Shown piece by piece: positions 1 to 7,601 of a stretch of DNA of 9,457 nt. Location of the stretch: NCBI GenBank assembly GCA_945878515.1, contig CAMCTL010000133.1, positions 1 to 9,457 on the forward strand, given 5' to 3'. The position numbers and the translations under genes were made by a program. This stretch comes from Flavobacterium psychrophilum (GTDB lineage: Bacteria; Bacteroidota; Bacteroidia; Flavobacteriales; Flavobacteriaceae). How positions within the stretch are numbered: the stretch's first letter is position 1; the number at the start of each line of letters is the position of its first letter. A model generated the notes under the pieces. The model made no database searches and was not told the origin of the DNA. It saw only the letters and a list, made by a program, of their open reading frames with translations.

Positions 1-2456
1 TCCCATCCTTTATATTTAATTTTGGAACCTTTACCCATATAAATTGAGGTAAGGGCATCATTTTCGTCCATAGATAGTACAATAAATCGTCCAGTTAATT
101 CAACATTTAAAGCAACATCATTAAATACTGTATTATCAGTATCTGTAACCAGAATAATTTGTTTGATGTTTTTTCCGTTTACGGTGCTTTCTACCTCTAA
201 TCCCGAGAAACCATCAGTTCTTTTTATACTTGAAACTTTTGTTACAGAACTAGTGCCATAAAAGGGTTCGTACACTGCTGCAAATGGAGTTTTCCACGCT
301 TCGCCATTTTGTCTAACGATAACCGTGGGTGTTTTTGCAACTTCATAAGTACTGTTTATACCCAATGTTGGTGGAGCAAGAGCCGTTGCATACTCACGAT
401 TTGCTTCTCCCGGCATAAACATCTTCATTCCAACGGTTGTTGGTGCTCCTATACTGGTTACATTAAAAGTAGCGGTGATATCTCCCGAAAAAACACCTGT
501 TGTTTTAGCATCTGTAAAATATTGCCAACCGGGATGTGCAAAACCTCCAGCGGAGACTCCTTTGGTATATCTATTATCTTGAGTTGTTAATGTAAGATTG
601 GCACCATTGGATTGCAATTGGAAAGAAGTTCCAATATTATGATAAATATAATCGTGGTATTCATTCGCTAATGAAGAGTTCGATTTAAATACATCAACAT
701 AATATCCCGTTGTTGGCGAGGTGCGTACAATAGCCATAGTTCTATTTTGTGTTGCCTCAGCAAGTGTTCCTTTATCATCTAAAAAACTCGACGCACTAAA
801 AGAATTATTCGGGGATACAGGAATTTGTTTGATTTCTGGTTCAAGAGATAACTTTTTTACTGTGTTAATATCAATTCCAACATTACCCCCACTTCCGATT
901 GACGATCCATTTACGACAACAGTATTGTGTGCAGCAAACAAACGGTAATAATTTGTATGAATTGTTGATCCGTAGTTTTGGGTATTACCTGCTGCCGCAC
1001 CATAAACAGATCTTGGACCATATAATTCCATATTCATTCCGGAGGCATAACTATGTATAAATCCCGCACCACCAACAAATAGCATTAGACTATTGTCTGT
1101 TGCCGAAGCTGTCGATAAATTTCTTTGCATGGTTAATCCAGCAAATTGTAATTCGTTGGTAACATTTTGCACAAATCTTGTGCTTACTCCGTCAACTTTT
1201 CCGGAGAACCATAAGAGTCTTAAAGGTTCCTCAAAGTAAGGCTCAACCGCAGTAGGGTATGTTGAGCTTAAAGATTGTCGTTGATAGCCTCCAAAAGTTA
1301 AACTAGAGTTGATTAGTTTGCCAAATTTATCTAGCAAGGTCGTATTATTTGTTAGTTTACCCAAAAAATAAGACATTTCATAACCATCAGTGTATCTAGA
1401 AAAACCTCTACTTCCATCGCCAAAATGCAATGTTCTGTTGCCATTTGGATACGAAAAATCATTAGGAATTTCTAAAGATAATGGTATGTTACTGTATTTG
1501 TTGGCCAAGTCATATACAGGATCATATTTTGTAATTACGGCCATTAGATACGTGGAGTATTCGGCAACATATTTAGCATAGGTAAAAGGCTCAGGCCAAA
1601 TACCATCGTTGTCAGTAACCATTTTCGACATGGTACTGAATGGGATTTGACGCGTTGCGGTCTTGTTAATCACAAATAAGATTTCGGCATCTCTTGTTGC
1701 TTTGCTGTCTAATGCCAATGTGTTGCAGGCTAAACTGGCACTCTCCAATGCAGGCCAATTGGATGTGATCCCTCCTCTGTTTTTTGCTAAAAAAACATAA
1801 TTAGTAAAAACTTTTTCAGCTTCGACAATATTAATGGTAACTTCGGTATCGGATGCAAAATCATAAGCTGTTCCGCCATTTTTTATGAAAGTGGCAATAA
1901 AATCATAGATAATAGGCATTTGTGCTCCTATGTCTCTGGCTTCTCGCAAATGATCGGCGGGATAAATCCATCCAGCATTAAAATTTCCTGAACTCGACAA
2001 TGGCACTTGATTCATCCCTTTCATAAAGGTATAAAATATAGAAGCACTATATTTTGCATATTCTGCATCGCCTGTTAAGTAATACATAACGCCACTATCA
2101 ATCCCGCTTTGTAAATGCTTTTTGATTCTAGCTCGATCCGCACCAGCAGTTGTTTGACTATCAGTTATTGTTTTAAGTGGCGGTATAACTCCAACAACTG
2201 CGTTTGTATTATTAAAGGGTAATAGCTTTAAATACGTTTGTCGATTTGCCAAATAAGTAGTCCGCTCTTTATCAACCCTATTTTTAAAACTATTATAATA
2301 GAGGGTTTTCCATGGATTATTACTTATCTCATCTAGGATAGCTTGTTTTTCAGAGTCTTTAACCCAAATCATTGGGCGTTCTGTAACTTGAGCCAATGTA
2401 AAATTAATACTGCAAAGGAGTATAATAAACTTAAGAAGAACGTGCTTTCTTTTCAT
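1..2456 (-). CDS. Exported heparinase II/III-like polysaccharide lyase (C-terminus missing, runs off left edge)
   Basis: The minus-strand frame from the ATG at 2456 stays open for 818 codons to the left edge, with no stop or frameshift. The N-terminus is a signal peptide: basic MKRKH, a hydrophobic stretch, and likely cleavage after A22 (TLA|Q). Residues about 100-400 look like the helical (alpha/alpha) toroid of alginate/heparin-type lyases, with H169 in HLREARD and an SNWPALE motif at N233-W234. A heparinase II/III-like beta-sandwich follows: HSYASGM at 468-474, ELYG at 477-480, NYGSTIH at 494-500 and HNTVVVNG at 510-517. Known members cleave uronic-acid-containing glycans by beta-elimination using Asn/His/Tyr/Arg residues; which ones act here is not proven. 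It lacks the NWWDWEIG-like motif of PL8 chondroitin/hyaluronate lyases. I cannot assign a PL family or substrate. A T9SS tail may lie beyond the edge. It is divergent from the CBM6-like gene. Confidence 0.8.
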   Translation of the reverse strand, partial: MKRKHVLLKFIILLCSINFTLAQVTERPMIWVKDSEKQAILDEISNNPWKTLYYNSFKNRVDKERTTYLANRQTYLKLLPFNNTNAVVGVIPPLKTITDSQTTAGADRARIKKHLQSGIDSGVMYYLTGDAEYAKYSASIFYTFMKGMNQVPLSSSGNFNAGWIYPADHLREARDIGAQMPIIYDFIATFIKNGGTAYDFASDTEVTINIVEAEKVFTNYVFLAKNRGGITSNWPALESASLACNTLALDSKATRDAEILFVINKTATRQIPFSTMSKMVTDNDGIWPEPFTYAKYVAEYSTYLMAVITKYDPVYDLANKYSNIPLSLEIPNDFSYPNGNRTLHFGDGSRGFSRYTDGYEMSYFLGKLTNNTTLLDKFGKLINSSLTFGGYQRQSLSSTYPTAVEPYFEEPLRLLWFSGKVDGVSTRFVQNVTNELQFAGLTMQRNLSTASATDNSLMLFVGGAGFIHSYASGMNMELYGPRSVYGAAAGNTQNYGSTIHTNYYRLFAAHNTVVVNGSSIGSGGNVGIDINTVKKLSLEPEIKQIPVSPNNSFSASSFLDDKGTLAEATQNRTMAIVRTSPTTGYYVDVFKSNSSLANEYHDYIYHNIGTSFQLQSNGANLTLTTQDNRYTKGVSAGGFAHPGWQYFTDAKTTGVFSGDITATFNVTSIGAPTTVGMKMFMPGEANREYATALAPPTLGINSTYEVAKTPTVIVRQNGEAWKTPFAAVYEPFYGTSSVTKVSSIKRTDGFSGLEVESTVNGKNIKQIILVTDTDNTVFNDVALNVELTGRFIVLSMDENDALTSIYMGKGSKIKYKGW

Positions 2457-2618
2457 TTTTTTATTTGCGTTAGTACTATAACTCCATTACTATAAATTTG
2501 TATTCAAAACGTCTAAAAATAATTACTTATGTTTAAAAGTGTATTTCAAATATTTTCGGATTACAATACTAATGATATTTTTATAAAGCAGTATCCTTTA
2601 CTGTCCTGTTTCAAAAAA

Positions 2619-2648
2619 CAAATGTAAAATTTCCAATAATTTACATTT
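2619..2648. promoter_or_regulatory. 9-bp inverted repeat overlapping a possible leftward promoter box
   Basis: AAATGTAAA (2620-2628) is mirrored exactly by TTTACATTT (2640-2648) across an 11-nt spacer. Read on the minus strand, 2626-2619 is TACATTTG, which matches the Bacteroidota -7 consensus TAnnTTTG. No clear -33 TTTG lies at the right spacing, and the leader to the lyase ATG would be long, about 160 nt. It could be an operator over the lyase promoter, or chance symmetry in AT-rich DNA. Confidence 0.3.
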
Positions 2649-2772
2649 TTTTATAGAGATTATGATGTCTTATGAGTACAAAATTTAATTTTTTTCTGCA
2701 AAAAAATATTCAGTAAAAGGAGTAGTGATTTGACTCAAATTAAAGGTTTTTTTGTCTAAATCAATTGGTTTA

Positions 2773-2819
2773 AATTATTTGTTTTAAGCGATTGCCAATT
2801 CTAGTTAGAATTATTTGTT
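2773..2819 (+). repeat. Two copies of an 11-bp motif, 36 bp apart
   Basis: AATTATTTGTT occurs at 2773-2783 and again at 2809-2819. The start-to-start distance of 36 bp is between three and four helical turns. The second copy overlaps the right arm of the palindrome at 2797-2812. The copies could be binding sites for one regulator, but short AT-rich repeats also arise by chance. Confidence 0.3.
2797..2812. promoter_or_regulatory. Short palindrome, candidate operator
   Basis: AATTCTA (2797-2803) and TAGAATT (2806-2812) form a perfect 7-bp inverted repeat with a 2-nt centre (GT). The size and tight spacing suit a homodimeric DNA-binding protein. It lies about 100 bp upstream of the candidate -7 box of the CBM6-like gene, so it would act as an upstream activator site rather than a simple repressor site. 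No regulator gene is present in the window to pair with it. Confidence 0.35.
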
Positions 2820-2908
2820 GTATAAAACACAAATACAAAATGTTATATGTTACCCATAGTTTTTAATCTTACAGTACACCACAGGATAGTATATCGTAAT
2901 AACCTTTT

Positions 2909-2916
2909 TATTTTTG
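2909..2916 (+). promoter_or_regulatory. Candidate -7 promoter box for the CBM6-like gene
   Basis: TATTTTTG fits the Bacteroidota -7 consensus TAnnTTTG exactly and ends 27 nt before the ATG at 2944, which would give a leader of about 20 nt. A recognisable TTTG -33 element about 19-21 nt upstream is missing, so the promoter may depend on an activator. Confidence 0.4.
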
Positions 2917-2943
2917 ATTAATCATCCAAAAAATTAAAAAATT

Positions 2944-3891
2944 ATGAAAACAAAATTACACAAATTAGTATTCTTGTCTGCTTTAGCAATTATAATTGTG
3001 CAGGGAGCAAATGCACAAGATTATAAAGGAATTCCTTTTGGTGGGACAGCTACAAAAATTGGAGTAACTCTTGGAGTTGGAGACAAACTGCAAATGGAAA
3101 ATTTTGATAGAGTGGCAAGCAATGTTGATGGAGCTAACTATGTAGGTGATACTGCTACCCCTATTGATCCCACACCTGGCGAAGCCGCAACCTATTATGA
3201 AGTCAATACTAGTTTAGAAGGCGAAGCTAACTTAGAGTATAGAACTGGATCTACGGTAGATTTAAGAAGTATAATCTATCCTGACACCTCTGTAGGTTAT
3301 GTTTTAACTTCTATTCAGGGTCAAGAATTTCAAATGTACACAGTTGAAGTGATGCAAAGTGGGAGTTATACAGCCACTGTAAATTATAAAAATACAAGTT
3401 TAGCTAAGCAATTTCAAGTTTTTTTATATCCATCTACTGCTACTACTTTTCCTCCAAATTCTACAAATGGTACAAAAATTTTAGTTAATACGAATACGGC
3501 TGGCACTAGTATTCCAGCACTTACTGGAACCGGTGGTGTGTTTATAGATTCAGCACCTACAAATCCTTTTGATTTAACTGCTGGAACTTATTTCCTCAGA
3601 ACTAGAGAAGTATCCGCTGCTGGCTATGAAATTGATTACATAACATTTACCTTAAATACTACTCTAAGTACAGAGGACATACAATTGGAATCGAATATTT
3701 TGAAAGCATACCCTAACCCTGCTAAAGGTGGTCAATTCAATTTAAACATTGAGAATGACTGGCAAGTTTATTCTATATTAGGAGCAAAAGTATTGCAAGG
3801 AAAAGGAAAAAATGTTGATTTATCTGGTTTTGCAAAAGGTACTTATATTTTGAAAACAGAAAATTCAAGTATCAAACTACTTTCTGAATAA
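2944..3891 (+). CDS. Secreted CBM6-like carbohydrate-binding protein with T9SS sorting domain
   Basis: This 315-residue protein starts with a signal peptide (MKTKLHK, hydrophobic core, cleavage after A24 at ANA|Q). It ends with a type IX secretion C-terminal sorting domain of about 65 residues: YPNP at 256-259, then a VYSILG strand and a GTYILKT strand, the usual pattern of these tails. The middle resembles a CBM6-type beta-sandwich: KLQMENFD at 48-55 (compare the IEAEDFD start of CBM6), NYVGDT at 65-70, LEYR at 97-100, EFQMYTVEV at 128-136 and GSYTATV from 140. The usual Trp of the EWleYTVnV motif seems replaced by F129. No catalytic domain is visible, so I infer a glycan-binding protein released or anchored at the cell surface. 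A TAnnTTTG box lies just upstream and a hairpin terminator just downstream, so it is probably monocistronic. The CBM6 assignment rests on pattern only; the T9SS tail is firmer. Confidence 0.75.
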   Translation: MKTKLHKLVFLSALAIIIVQGANAQDYKGIPFGGTATKIGVTLGVGDKLQMENFDRVASNVDGANYVGDTATPIDPTPGEAATYYEVNTSLEGEANLEYRTGSTVDLRSIIYPDTSVGYVLTSIQGQEFQMYTVEVMQSGSYTATVNYKNTSLAKQFQVFLYPSTATTFPPNSTNGTKILVNTNTAGTSIPALTGTGGVFIDSAPTNPFDLTAGTYFLRTREVSAAGYEIDYITFTLNTTLSTEDIQLESNILKAYPNPAKGGQFNLNIENDWQVYSILGAKVLQGKGKNVDLSGFAKGTYILKTENSSIKLLSE

Positions 3892-3925
3892 TTGTTGTAA
3901 CTTATAAAATATTTTTTTGGTATAA

Positions 3926-3959
3926 AAAAAGACTGTTTAATTTTTTAAACAGTCTTTTT
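3926..3959. terminator. Strong intrinsic terminator hairpin
   Basis: AAAAAGACTGTTTAA (3926-3940) pairs perfectly over 15 bp with TTAAACAGTCTTTTT (3945-3959) around a TTTT loop. The A-run on the left arm and T-run on the right arm make it able to work on both strands. It lies 34 bp after the stop of the CBM6-like gene and separates that gene from the mutarotase operon. Confidence 0.88.
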
Positions 3960-4036
3960 GCTTACTATAAAGATGAAAGTATTATAAAAAATTTCAACAA
4001 ATAAACTTTTAACAATAACATAAAAAAAACAGAGAT

Positions 4037-4351
4037 ATGCAAAGACTTGCTTTTAAAATGAAATTGAACGCCGGACAAAAAGAAGCTTATAAAAAACGCC
4101 ATGACGATTTATGGCCTGAGCTAAAACAACTATTAAAGGATAATGGGGTCAGTGAGTATTCCATCTTTTTAGACGAAGAAACCCATACCCTTTTTGCGTT
4201 CCAAAAAGTTTCGGGAGAAGGTGGATCCCAAGATTTAGCCAATAATGATATTGTAAAAAAATGGTGGGATTTTATGGCAGATATAATGGAAGTAAATCCA
4301 GATAATTCGCCAGTTTCAATTCCATTAGAAGAAGTTTTTTACTTGCCTTGA
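4037..4351 (+). CDS. rhaM: L-rhamnose mutarotase (RhaM/YiiL family)
   Basis: This 104-residue cytoplasmic enzyme interconverts the alpha and beta anomers of L-rhamnose or a related deoxy sugar, supplying the form that the isomerase uses. It has the same length as E. coli RhaM as I recall it and lines up without gaps over the N-terminal half: Y18, R21-H22, WPEL at 26-29 and Y41 match the active-site region. The tail WW at 76-77, NPDNSPVS at 87-94 and EVFYLP at 99-104 is nearly identical. The ATG at 4037 gives the family's normal N-terminus. It follows the terminator at 3926-3959 and probably opens the operon. A TTTTTG at 3955-3960 with TATTATAA 19 nt later is a weak promoter candidate. Some COG3254 relatives serve L-fucose pathways, so the substrate could be L-fucose. 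The family call is firm. Confidence 0.93.
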   Translation: MQRLAFKMKLNAGQKEAYKKRHDDLWPELKQLLKDNGVSEYSIFLDEETHTLFAFQKVSGEGGSQDLANNDIVKKWWDFMADIMEVNPDNSPVSIPLEEVFYLP

Positions 4352-4556
4352 TAGCCCATTTGGGTTAAAAATAATTAATAATGTGTAGCAAGGCTTAAAA
4401 TATTAAGTTTATAAAAGCAGATGTAATTTTTCCAAAGATAGGATTCAAAAACCCTTAAACTAATTATAAAATTATGATTGCCAGATTATTAAATTATTTT
4501 TCCTCATTTAAAACTTTTTTATCCATTGATTCACATCACCTATAAATTACTTCAAG

Positions 4557-5969
4557 ATGACTAAAGTAGGATTATTTGGAATTGGACTCGACACCTATTG
4601 GCCACAATTCGACGGATTGCTCGACAATCTGAAAACCTATCAGGAACAAATTAAAAATCGTATTGTTCAATTTGGCGTTGATGTTATTGATGCCGGAATG
4701 GTTGATAGCCCGATGAGAGCGCGAGAAGCTGCGGATTATCTTAAATCCAATGATGTTGAAATCGTTTTTCTATATGTTTCAACCTATGCGCTATCGTCAA
4801 CCGTTTTGCCAGTAGCGCAAAAATTGAAAGTGCCGATAGTGATTCTGAACCTTCAACCCGTTGCGCAACTTGATTATGAAGCATTCAACAAACTCGGAGA
4901 TCGAGGCAAAATGACCGGAGTATGGCTAGAAAATTGTCAATCTTGCTCTGTGCCTGAAATTGCCAACGTATTTAACCGCTCAGGAATTAAATACGATTTT
5001 GTTACAGGTTATCTTCAAGAAGAAGTAGCGTGGAGCGAAATCCAAGCTTGGACTGAAGCTGCTCGAGTAGCTGCTGCAATGCGCAATAATCGTTTGGGGC
5101 TTTTGGGTCATTATTACTGTGGAATGCTAGATGTATATACTGATTTGACGAAACAATCGTCCGTTTTTGGAACCCATATTGAGTTACTCGAAATGTGTGA
5201 GCTAAAGAAGTACCGAGACGAGGCAACTAATCTCGAAGTGGAGTTAAAAACCCGTGAATTTGCTACTGTTTTTGATGTAACTCCTGAATGCGAACCATTT
5301 GAAATAGAGCGCGCAGCACGTACGTCGGTAGCTTTGGATAGGCTGATTAACAAACACAATCTAGGTTCGATGGCTTATTATTATGAAGGTGAAGCAGGAA
5401 ACGATTACGAAAATATTGTAACATCGGTAATTGCAGGAAACACTTTGCTAACGGGCAAAAACATTCCCATTGCAGGTGAATATGAAGTGAAAAATGCTCA
5501 GGCTATGAAAATTATGGCCGAATTTGGTGCCGGAGGTTCTTTCTCTGAATTTTATCTCATGGATTTTACGGATGATATTGTAATGCTTGGCCACGACGGT
5601 CCTGCACATTCCTATATAGCCGAAGGTCGGGTAAAACTCGTTCCTCTCCCACTATATCACGGAAAACCTGGAAAAGGATTATCCATTCAGATGAGTGTGA
5701 AGCACGGGCCAGTTACATTATTGTCTGTTGTTGAACGAAATGACAGCCTATTTCTGCTTGTTGCCGAGGGAGAATCAGTAAAGGGACCCATACTTGAAAT
5801 TGGCAATACAAACAGTCGCTACCGTTTTTCGATAGGAGCAAAAAAATTTATGAATGACTGGTCAAAACAAGGACCAGCACACCACTGCGCCATTGGTGTT
5901 GGACATATTGCACATAAAATAGAAAAACTTGGTCAAATATTAGGAATTGAGGTAGTGAAAATCTGCTAG
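4557..5969 (+). CDS. L-arabinose/L-fucose isomerase-family protein
   Basis: This 470-residue cytoplasmic protein has no signal peptide. The N-terminus (KVGLFGIGLDTYWPQFDGL) is the typical start of L-arabinose isomerase-type proteins and supports the ATG at 4557. The family converts aldoses to ketoses with a divalent metal held by acidic and His residues. Likely site residues are E308/E310 in AGEYEV, E331 or D336 in the FSEFYLMD segment, H346 in LGHDGP and H450 in GVGHIAHK. The spacing differs from E. coli AraA, so this is a divergent branch rather than an orthologue. It sits 205 bp after the RhaM-type mutarotase and 93 bp before the sulfatase, with no clear terminator on either side. I infer a role on L-rhamnose, L-fucose or a similar sugar rather than arabinose. 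Parts of this gene look more GC-rich than its neighbours (about 50% in 4681-4740). Confidence 0.83.
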   Translation: MTKVGLFGIGLDTYWPQFDGLLDNLKTYQEQIKNRIVQFGVDVIDAGMVDSPMRAREAADYLKSNDVEIVFLYVSTYALSSTVLPVAQKLKVPIVILNLQPVAQLDYEAFNKLGDRGKMTGVWLENCQSCSVPEIANVFNRSGIKYDFVTGYLQEEVAWSEIQAWTEAARVAAAMRNNRLGLLGHYYCGMLDVYTDLTKQSSVFGTHIELLEMCELKKYRDEATNLEVELKTREFATVFDVTPECEPFEIERAARTSVALDRLINKHNLGSMAYYYEGEAGNDYENIVTSVIAGNTLLTGKNIPIAGEYEVKNAQAMKIMAEFGAGGSFSEFYLMDFTDDIVMLGHDGPAHSYIAEGRVKLVPLPLYHGKPGKGLSIQMSVKHGPVTLLSVVERNDSLFLLVAEGESVKGPILEIGNTNSRYRFSIGAKKFMNDWSKQGPAHHCAIGVGHIAHKIEKLGQILGIEVVKIC

Positions 5970-6062
5970 AATAGGCAATAATCTCTCAAAAAATTCTTAG
6001 TTTAACAGACTAAATATTAGAAATATTTAAAAACAATAACCTTATAACTAAAATCATTTCTT

Positions 6063-7535
6063 ATGCAAAAAAATAAAGTTAGTACACTAATTTATGTATT
6101 GTTGCCTTTTCTCTTTATCCAATCGTACGGACAGAAAACAGAAAAATCAAAAAAACCAAACATCGTTTATATCTTGACTGATCAGTGGAGGGGTTCAGCA
6201 TTAGGCTATGCGGGGAATCCAAACGTTAAAACACCCAATCTTGATAGTTTTGCAAAAGAATCTGTCAATTTTACAAATGCAGTTTCTGTTACGCCTGTTT
6301 GTACTCCCCACCGTGCGTCATTGCTGACAGGTAAATTTCCAACTTCAACAGGAATGTTCGTAAACGATATCTATTTGCCATCGGAAGAGCTTTGCATGGC
6401 CGAAATCTTTAAGTCTGAAGGATATAATACGGGCTATTTAGGAAAATGGCATCTTGACGGACATGGTAGAGTAAATAATGTTGCACCAGAGAGGCGTCAA
6501 GGATTTGATTATTGGAAAGGTGCTGAGTGCGACCACGATTACAATAAAGAACATTATTATGCCAATAACGATCCTGAAATAAAATATTGGGAAGGGTATT
6601 CGCCATTTTCGATAGCCAATGACGCAAGTCAGTATTTAAGCGATCATGCGCAAGATGGAAAACCTTTTTTACTTTTAATTTCCTTGGCTACACCACATTT
6701 TCCGCACAATAGTGCACCCGAAAAGTATAAAGAAATGTATCCGCAAAAAGATTTGGTAGTAGCACCAAACGTGCCTGATGAAATGAAAGAAAAAGTGCTT
6801 AAAGAATTACAAGGATATTATGCTCATTGCACCGCTACCGATGAAGCAATTGGTACGGTTTTGAACCAAATTAAAAAACTAAATCTATTAGAGGAAACGA
6901 TTATCGTATTTTCTTCAGATCACGGCGAAATGATGGGAGCACACGGAATTAAACCCTTTGTGAAACAACTGGCTTGGGACGAGTCTATTAGAGTGCCTTT
7001 TTTAATCCGATATCCTAAAATTGGTAATAATAAGGGAACTACGATTAATGCACCTATAACCACTCCAGATATCCTTCCCTCTCTTTTAGGATTAACCAAT
7101 ATCAAAATCCCAAAAAACATTGAAGGAGAGAATCTTTCAAATCTAATCAAAAGTCCGAATACAAAATTTGATCGCGCCGCCTTGGTGATGGGGGTTAGTC
7201 CTTTTGGAGCCAATATTAATGATGCTGCTTACAGAGCAATACGTACCAAACAATATACCTACGTACGCACGGTAGATGGTGCAAGCACTCTTTTTGACAA
7301 TCTAAACGACCCGCATCAGATGACTAACCTTGCAGATAATGCTGTGTTTAAAAATGTTCAAAAAAAATTAGATGGACAACTTAATAAAGAATTAAAGAAA
7401 ATTGGAGACGATTTCAAATCAAAAGAATTCTATCTAAAAAAATGGAATTTTACTCTGGACGAAAAAAGGAAAGCAATTGATTATTGGAGTTGGCTAGAAG
7501 GAAAAGGAACTGTGCAGTCCCCTAGAAAAAACTAA
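6063..7535 (+). CDS. Exported formylglycine-dependent sulfatase (S1 family)
   Basis: This 490-residue protein hydrolyses sulfate esters, presumably on the glycan processed by this cluster. The signal peptide is MQKNK plus a hydrophobic run, with cleavage likely after G23 (SYG|Q). The S1 signature C-T-P-H-R starts at C80 and runs into LLTG at 87-90; C80 would be converted to formylglycine by a maturase that is not in the window. Other family landmarks are D40 (in LTDQWRG, with Gln where many sulfatases have a second Asp), the GKWH motif at 127-130, TPHFPH with its His residues, SSDHGEMMGAHG with D286-H287, and K301 before the ESIRVPF motif. The length is typical of the family. A small AT-rich hairpin (6011-6018 with 6022-6029) lies in the 93-bp gap before the gene but lacks a T-run. 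The S1 subfamily and the sulfate position attacked cannot be told by eye. Confidence 0.93.
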   Translation: MQKNKVSTLIYVLLPFLFIQSYGQKTEKSKKPNIVYILTDQWRGSALGYAGNPNVKTPNLDSFAKESVNFTNAVSVTPVCTPHRASLLTGKFPTSTGMFVNDIYLPSEELCMAEIFKSEGYNTGYLGKWHLDGHGRVNNVAPERRQGFDYWKGAECDHDYNKEHYYANNDPEIKYWEGYSPFSIANDASQYLSDHAQDGKPFLLLISLATPHFPHNSAPEKYKEMYPQKDLVVAPNVPDEMKEKVLKELQGYYAHCTATDEAIGTVLNQIKKLNLLEETIIVFSSDHGEMMGAHGIKPFVKQLAWDESIRVPFLIRYPKIGNNKGTTINAPITTPDILPSLLGLTNIKIPKNIEGENLSNLIKSPNTKFDRAALVMGVSPFGANINDAAYRAIRTKQYTYVRTVDGASTLFDNLNDPHQMTNLADNAVFKNVQKKLDGQLNKELKKIGDDFKSKEFYLKKWNFTLDEKRKAIDYWSWLEGKGTVQSPRKN

Positions 7536-7601
7536 TATCAAATCTATTTTTTCATAACATCTCAAAAAAAGCATTAACCTAATTAATCCCAAGCCAACAA
7601 T

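Larger units (their letters stand above)
2457..2943. other. Divergent intergenic region between lyase and CBM6-like gene
   Basis: This 487-bp AT-rich stretch separates two divergently transcribed genes and must carry both of their promoters. I see no open frame of useful length on either strand and no RNA gene. It holds two inverted repeats (2620-2648 and 2797-2812), a short repeated motif (2773-2783 and 2809-2819) and one good -7 box for the rightward gene (2909-2916). Its length and symmetric elements suggest shared regulation of the two genes, which is inference. Confidence 0.6.

Noticed and set aside
309..1581. Plus-strand open frames at 309-590, 721-948 and 1390-1581
   Set aside because: They lie opposite the continuous lyase gene, have odd Cys/Ser/Thr-rich or featureless compositions, and match no family I know; they are antisense shadows.
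1..2456. Assignment of the left gene to PL8 chondroitin AC/hyaluronate lyases
   Set aside because: The PL8 Trp-rich NWWDWEIG-like motif is absent, and the C-terminal HSYASGM/HNTVVVNG pattern points to the heparinase II/III type.
4353..4367. Small hairpin AGCCCA-TT-TGGGTT just after the mutarotase
   Set aside because: The stem is only 6 bp with a G-T pair and a 2-nt loop, and it is followed by A-rich rather than T-rich sequence, so it is not a convincing terminator.
4474..4545. 23-codon plus-strand frame just upstream of the isomerase (MIARLLNYFSS...), possible leader peptide
   Set aside because: No attenuator-like hairpin, no run of regulatory codons and no recognisable ribosome site; a frame this short is expected by chance in AT-rich DNA.
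5002..5359. Minus-strand open frames inside the isomerase
   Set aside because: They overlap a clear conserved gene on the other strand and show no domain or start-site support.
6011..6029. 8-bp AT-only hairpin between isomerase and sulfatase
   Set aside because: All pairs are A-T and no T-run follows; too weak to call a terminator or processing site.
6409..7213. Minus-strand open frames at 6409-6627 and 6920-7213 inside the sulfatase
   Set aside because: Both are antisense to conserved sulfatase motifs and have no recognisable content.
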